From: Polynucleobacter sp. MWH-UH23A
GTDB lineage: Bacteria > Pseudomonadota > Gammaproteobacteria > Burkholderiales > Burkholderiaceae
Reading direction: 5' to 3'
DNA: 64,000 bases
Assembly: GCF_040409805.1 (NCBI RefSeq)
Contig: NZ_CP099572.1
Location: 496,001-560,000 of the forward strand
Positions within the stretch are counted from its first letter, which is position 1. Each line of letters starts with the position of its first letter. The notes below the pieces were generated by a model. That model did not search any database. It was not told the DNA's origin and saw only the letters and a list, made by a program, of their open reading frames with translations. The position numbers were made by a program, and so were the translations under genes. Below, one piece after another: positions 61,388-64,000 of the stretch.

Positions 61388-64000
61388 ATGATTGAAAGAA
61401 TTGTTCGTCTCTCGCTACAACAGCGCCTGTTAGTGGTCATTATTGCTATTGTCATGCTGGTGGCAGGCCTACTCGCAACAAAGCGCCTATCAGTCGATGC
61501 CTTTCCTGATGTAACCAATGTTCAGGTTCAGGTTGCTGTTGAAGCGCCAGGTAAGTCCCCTGAAGAAATTGAACGCTTTGTCACTATCCCAATTGAATTG
61601 GGAATGACTGGTCTGCCAGGTTTAACGGAAATGCGCTCGTTAAACCGAAATGGTATTGCGGTTATAACGCTCGTGTTTACTGAAAAAACTGAAATTTATT
61701 TTGCGCGCCAATTGGTTACCGAGCGCTTAATTGAAGTCTCTTCCAAAATGCCGGTAGGAATTACTCCGGTATTAGCCCCTCCCTCAACGGGATTAGGTGA
61801 GGTTTATCAATACACCCTAGATCATCCATCAGATCGACATCGTGAATTAACGGTAGATGAGTTGTCAGAACGCCGCGCAGTTCAAGATTGGATTGTTAGA
61901 CCTATGCTGCGATCAATTCCAGGTGTTGCTGAGATTAATACACAAGGGGGGTACGCAAGAGAATATCAGGTGTTGGTAAATCCAGAACGATTGCGTCACT
62001 ATCAAATCAGTTTGCAAGATGTGTATCAAGCTCTTGCTAGAAATAATGCCAACTCTGGCGGCGGGCAGATGCCAAGTTATGCCGAACGTTATTTGATAAG
62101 GGGCTTAGGTTTAATTAGCAAGCCTGAGGATATCGGCAAAATTATTTTGAAAGAAGTAAAAGGCATCCCAGTCTATGTAAAAAACGTTGCTGAAGTCACT
62201 ATCGGTAGCGAAATTCGTCAGGGCGCAGCGATCAAAAATGGTTACACCGAGAGTGTGGCTGGTATTGTGCAAATGATTCGAGGTGGTAATGCCCGGGAAG
62301 TTGTGAACCGTATCAAATTAAAAGTGGCTGAAATTAACGAAGGCAAGTTATTGCCAGACGGATTGCAGATTGTTCCGTTCTACGATAGAACGGATCTGGT
62401 GAATGCGGCAATGTTTAACGTCGCTAAGGTTTTGGTTGAAGGTGTGATCCTCGTTATTATTTTGCTCTTCTTATTTTTGGGGGATGTTCGCTCGTCTTTG
62501 ATCGTAGTGGCAACATTATTGTTGACGCCGCTATTGACTTTTTTGGTCATGAATCGCTACGGCATTTCAGCAAACTTAATGTCTCTGGGAGGTCTTGCGA
62601 TTGCTATTGGCATTATGGTGGATGGCTCGGTAGTAGTGGTTGAGAATACATTCGCAAAATTGGGGGAGCGCTTAAAGTCTGGCGAATCGAAAAACAGAAT
62701 TATTCTGGAAGCTGCCGCAGAGGTTGGTAAACCTGTGCTCTTTGGTGTCGGTATCATTATTTTGGTATTTATGCCCTTGCTATCTTTAGAGGGCATGGAG
62801 GGCAAAATGTTTGCCCCTATGGCAATCACGATTGCGATCGCATTGGCTATTTCCTTAATTTTGTCTTTTACTTTGTCTCCAGTGCTTTGCTCCTATATTT
62901 TGAAAGGCGGGAGCGAGGAAGATACAAAGATCGTCAAAAGGCTGCGTACACCTTATGATCGCTGGCTCAATTGGAGCCTTAATAATCCTAAATTGGTAGT
63001 GAAGCGTTCCTTTATTGCCTTGGTGTTGAGTTTGCTTGGGTTCTTATTTTTAGGGAAGTCTTTTATTCCGGTCATGCAAGAGGGTTCTATTACTCCGGTG
63101 ATTGTGCGCGCACCTAATATTTCATTAGATGAATCTATCAAGCTTGAGTTTGAAGCTATCAAGAGGATTATGACAATTCCTGGGGTAGAAATGGCGGTAT
63201 CACGCTTGGGTAAAGGGGAGTCTCCCGCTGATCCTGGGCAACCAAATGAATCTGATCCAATCGTGACGCTTAAGCCCTTGGGGGATAGAGATCATACTCA
63301 GGAAGAGATTGCACAACAAATTCGTGAAAAGTTAAAAACACTTCCAGGTATTGAATTAGCGATTTCTCAACCGATTGCAGCACGTGTGGATGAGATGGTC
63401 TCTGGAGTTCGTTCACAAGTAGCTGTAAAGATTTTTGGTGAAGATCTTGCAGTCTTACAAAAATTAGGCTCCCAAATTGGGCAAATACTGACGAAAATGA
63501 AAGGTAGTAATGATTTACGTATTGAGCAAGCTTCAGGTCAGAACTATCTCAATATCCGAATTGATCGCGATGCAATTGCTCGCTATGGAATCAACGTCTC
63601 TGATGTGAATGAAGTGATTGAGACTGCTATTGGCGGCAAGCAAGCTAGCACGATTTATGAGGGCGAAAGGCGCTTTCCTTTGGTGCTTCGTTACCCTGCT
63701 AACTACAGAAACAATATTGATGCAATTCAAAATATTATTTTGCATTCACCGGATGGTGCTCAGGTATTGCTGCGAGATTTAGCAGAAATTACCGTCAAAG
63801 AGGGGCCTGCCCAAATATCGCGTGAATCAGGTAGGCGTCGCCTAGTGGTGGGGGTGAATGTAGAGGGTCGAGATCTAGGTGGTTTCGTAAAAGAAGCTCA
63901 AGACTTAATTGCTAAAAATGTAGAGTTGCCTCAAGGCTATAGCTTGCAATGGGGCGGTCAATTTGAAAATATGCAAAGAGCGATGTCACGCTTGATGATC
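61388..64000 (+). CDS. CzcA-type heavy-metal RND efflux transporter (3' end beyond window)
   Basis: 871 codons are visible without a stop; the family is about 1030-1050. It opens MIERIVRLSLQQRLLVVII with the DAFPDVTNVQVQV block of HME-RND pumps. The helix 4 metal/proton motif reads LAIAIGIMVDGSVVVVEN, with Asp412 and Glu419 matching Asp408 and Glu415 of CzcA, but Ala406 where CzcA has Asp402. The full TM4 Asp pair of Zn/Co/Cd pumps is thus missing. It forms a tripartite pump with the two upstream genes. Specificity cannot be read from sequence alone; the riboswitch suggests manganese. Confidence 0.92.
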   Translation, partial: MIERIVRLSLQQRLLVVIIAIVMLVAGLLATKRLSVDAFPDVTNVQVQVAVEAPGKSPEEIERFVTIPIELGMTGLPGLTEMRSLNRNGIAVITLVFTEKTEIYFARQLVTERLIEVSSKMPVGITPVLAPPSTGLGEVYQYTLDHPSDRHRELTVDELSERRAVQDWIVRPMLRSIPGVAEINTQGGYAREYQVLVNPERLRHYQISLQDVYQALARNNANSGGGQMPSYAERYLIRGLGLISKPEDIGKIILKEVKGIPVYVKNVAEVTIGSEIRQGAAIKNGYTESVAGIVQMIRGGNAREVVNRIKLKVAEINEGKLLPDGLQIVPFYDRTDLVNAAMFNVAKVLVEGVILVIILLFLFLGDVRSSLIVVATLLLTPLLTFLVMNRYGISANLMSLGGLAIAIGIMVDGSVVVVENTFAKLGERLKSGESKNRIILEAAAEVGKPVLFGVGIIILVFMPLLSLEGMEGKMFAPMAITIAIALAISLILSFTLSPVLCSYILKGGSEEDTKIVKRLRTPYDRWLNWSLNNPKLVVKRSFIALVLSLLGFLFLGKSFIPVMQEGSITPVIVRAPNISLDESIKLEFEAIKRIMTIPGVEMAVSRLGKGESPADPGQPNESDPIVTLKPLGDRDHTQEEIAQQIREKLKTLPGIELAISQPIAARVDEMVSGVRSQVAVKIFGEDLAVLQKLGSQIGQILTKMKGSNDLRIEQASGQNYLNIRIDRDAIARYGINVSDVNEVIETAIGGKQASTIYEGERRFPLVLRYPANYRNNIDAIQNIILHSPDGAQVLLRDLAEITVKEGPAQISRESGRRRLVVGVNVEGRDLGGFVKEAQDLIAKNVELPQGYSLQWGGQFENMQRAMSRLMI

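Noticed and set aside
62557..63745. Three antisense frames over the RND pump gene
   Set aside because: The plus strand has one unbroken RND frame; antisense products show no family features.
1..64000. CRISPR arrays, insertion sequences, phage genes, tRNA or rRNA genes
   Set aside because: No regularly spaced repeats, transposase, integrase or cloverleaf-like sequence was seen on reading both strands; a tRNAscan and IS search would settle this.

Overview
The window looks like a stretch of chromosome from a free-living beta-proteobacterium of the Burkholderiaceae, most likely Polynucleobacter or a close relative. This rests on the gene order rpsA-ihfB-lapB followed by a heptose operon, the rpsP-rimM-trmD-rplS operon, the acyl-CoA ligase/ETF/acyl-CoA dehydrogenase block, several Bug/TctC-type solute receptors, and moderate GC by eye. 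No similarity search was run, so the genus is an inference. I found no insertion sequence, integrase, phage gene, CRISPR array, rRNA or tRNA.

Positions 1-30 kb are mostly core genome: the 3' part of rpsA, ihfB, lapB, UDP-glucose dehydrogenase with hldA/hldD, a ComEA-like protein, cysM, mltB, a histone-deacetylase-family amidohydrolase, acyl-CoA ligase, etfBA, acyl-CoA dehydrogenase, rpsP-rimM-trmD-rplS, a Nudix hydrolase with a CobD/CbiB-like protein, rsgA, an M48 protease, orn, a Mog-type molybdopterin adenylyltransferase, pmbA, a lone TRAP receptor, an esterase, a CbiM-like membrane protein and a CitE-like lyase.

Positions 30-37.2 kb hold a nitroreductase, a LysR regulator with a ModA-like receptor, and a divergent L(+)-tartrate module (Bug receptor plus ttdA-ttdB) with a perfect 7-7-7 LysR-type palindrome between them. 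Small envelope proteins follow: a glycine-zipper lipoprotein, a Rap1a/Tai-like protein and a DUF3300 protein.

Positions 37.2-41.9 kb are a six-gene minus-strand operon behind a strong Fur-box-like sequence: outer-membrane protein, a 59-residue protein, an exported FMN-binding protein, ApbE, a four-helix membrane protein with two histidine pairs, and an MFS exporter. I read it as an iron-responsive extracytosolic flavin/haem electron-transfer system. Next to it is a Crp/Fnr regulator whose start codon abuts a perfect palindrome shared with divergent small metal-ligand-rich membrane genes.

Positions 42.6-55.6 kb are accessory: Pal, small lipoproteins, a double zinc-ribbon protein, an MgtA-type P-type ATPase, a DUF6671 protein with a histidine phosphatase, SodC, a TauD-like dioxygenase with its own Bug receptor, an alpha/beta hydrolase and a beta-barrel protein.

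Positions 55.8-64 kb are the most striking part. A NhaR-like regulator faces a TerC-family membrane protein fused in frame to a universal-stress domain, and the fusion keeps a Shine-Dalgarno plus ATG at the domain junction. An HPF-like ribosome factor follows. Then comes a clear yybP-ykoY (Mn2+) riboswitch directly ahead of a CzcCBA-type tripartite RND efflux operon, cut by the window end. TerC proteins and yybP-ykoY riboswitches are both tied to manganese, so this looks like a manganese-responsive export and stress locus in which the exporter is an RND pump, an arrangement I do not recognise as described.
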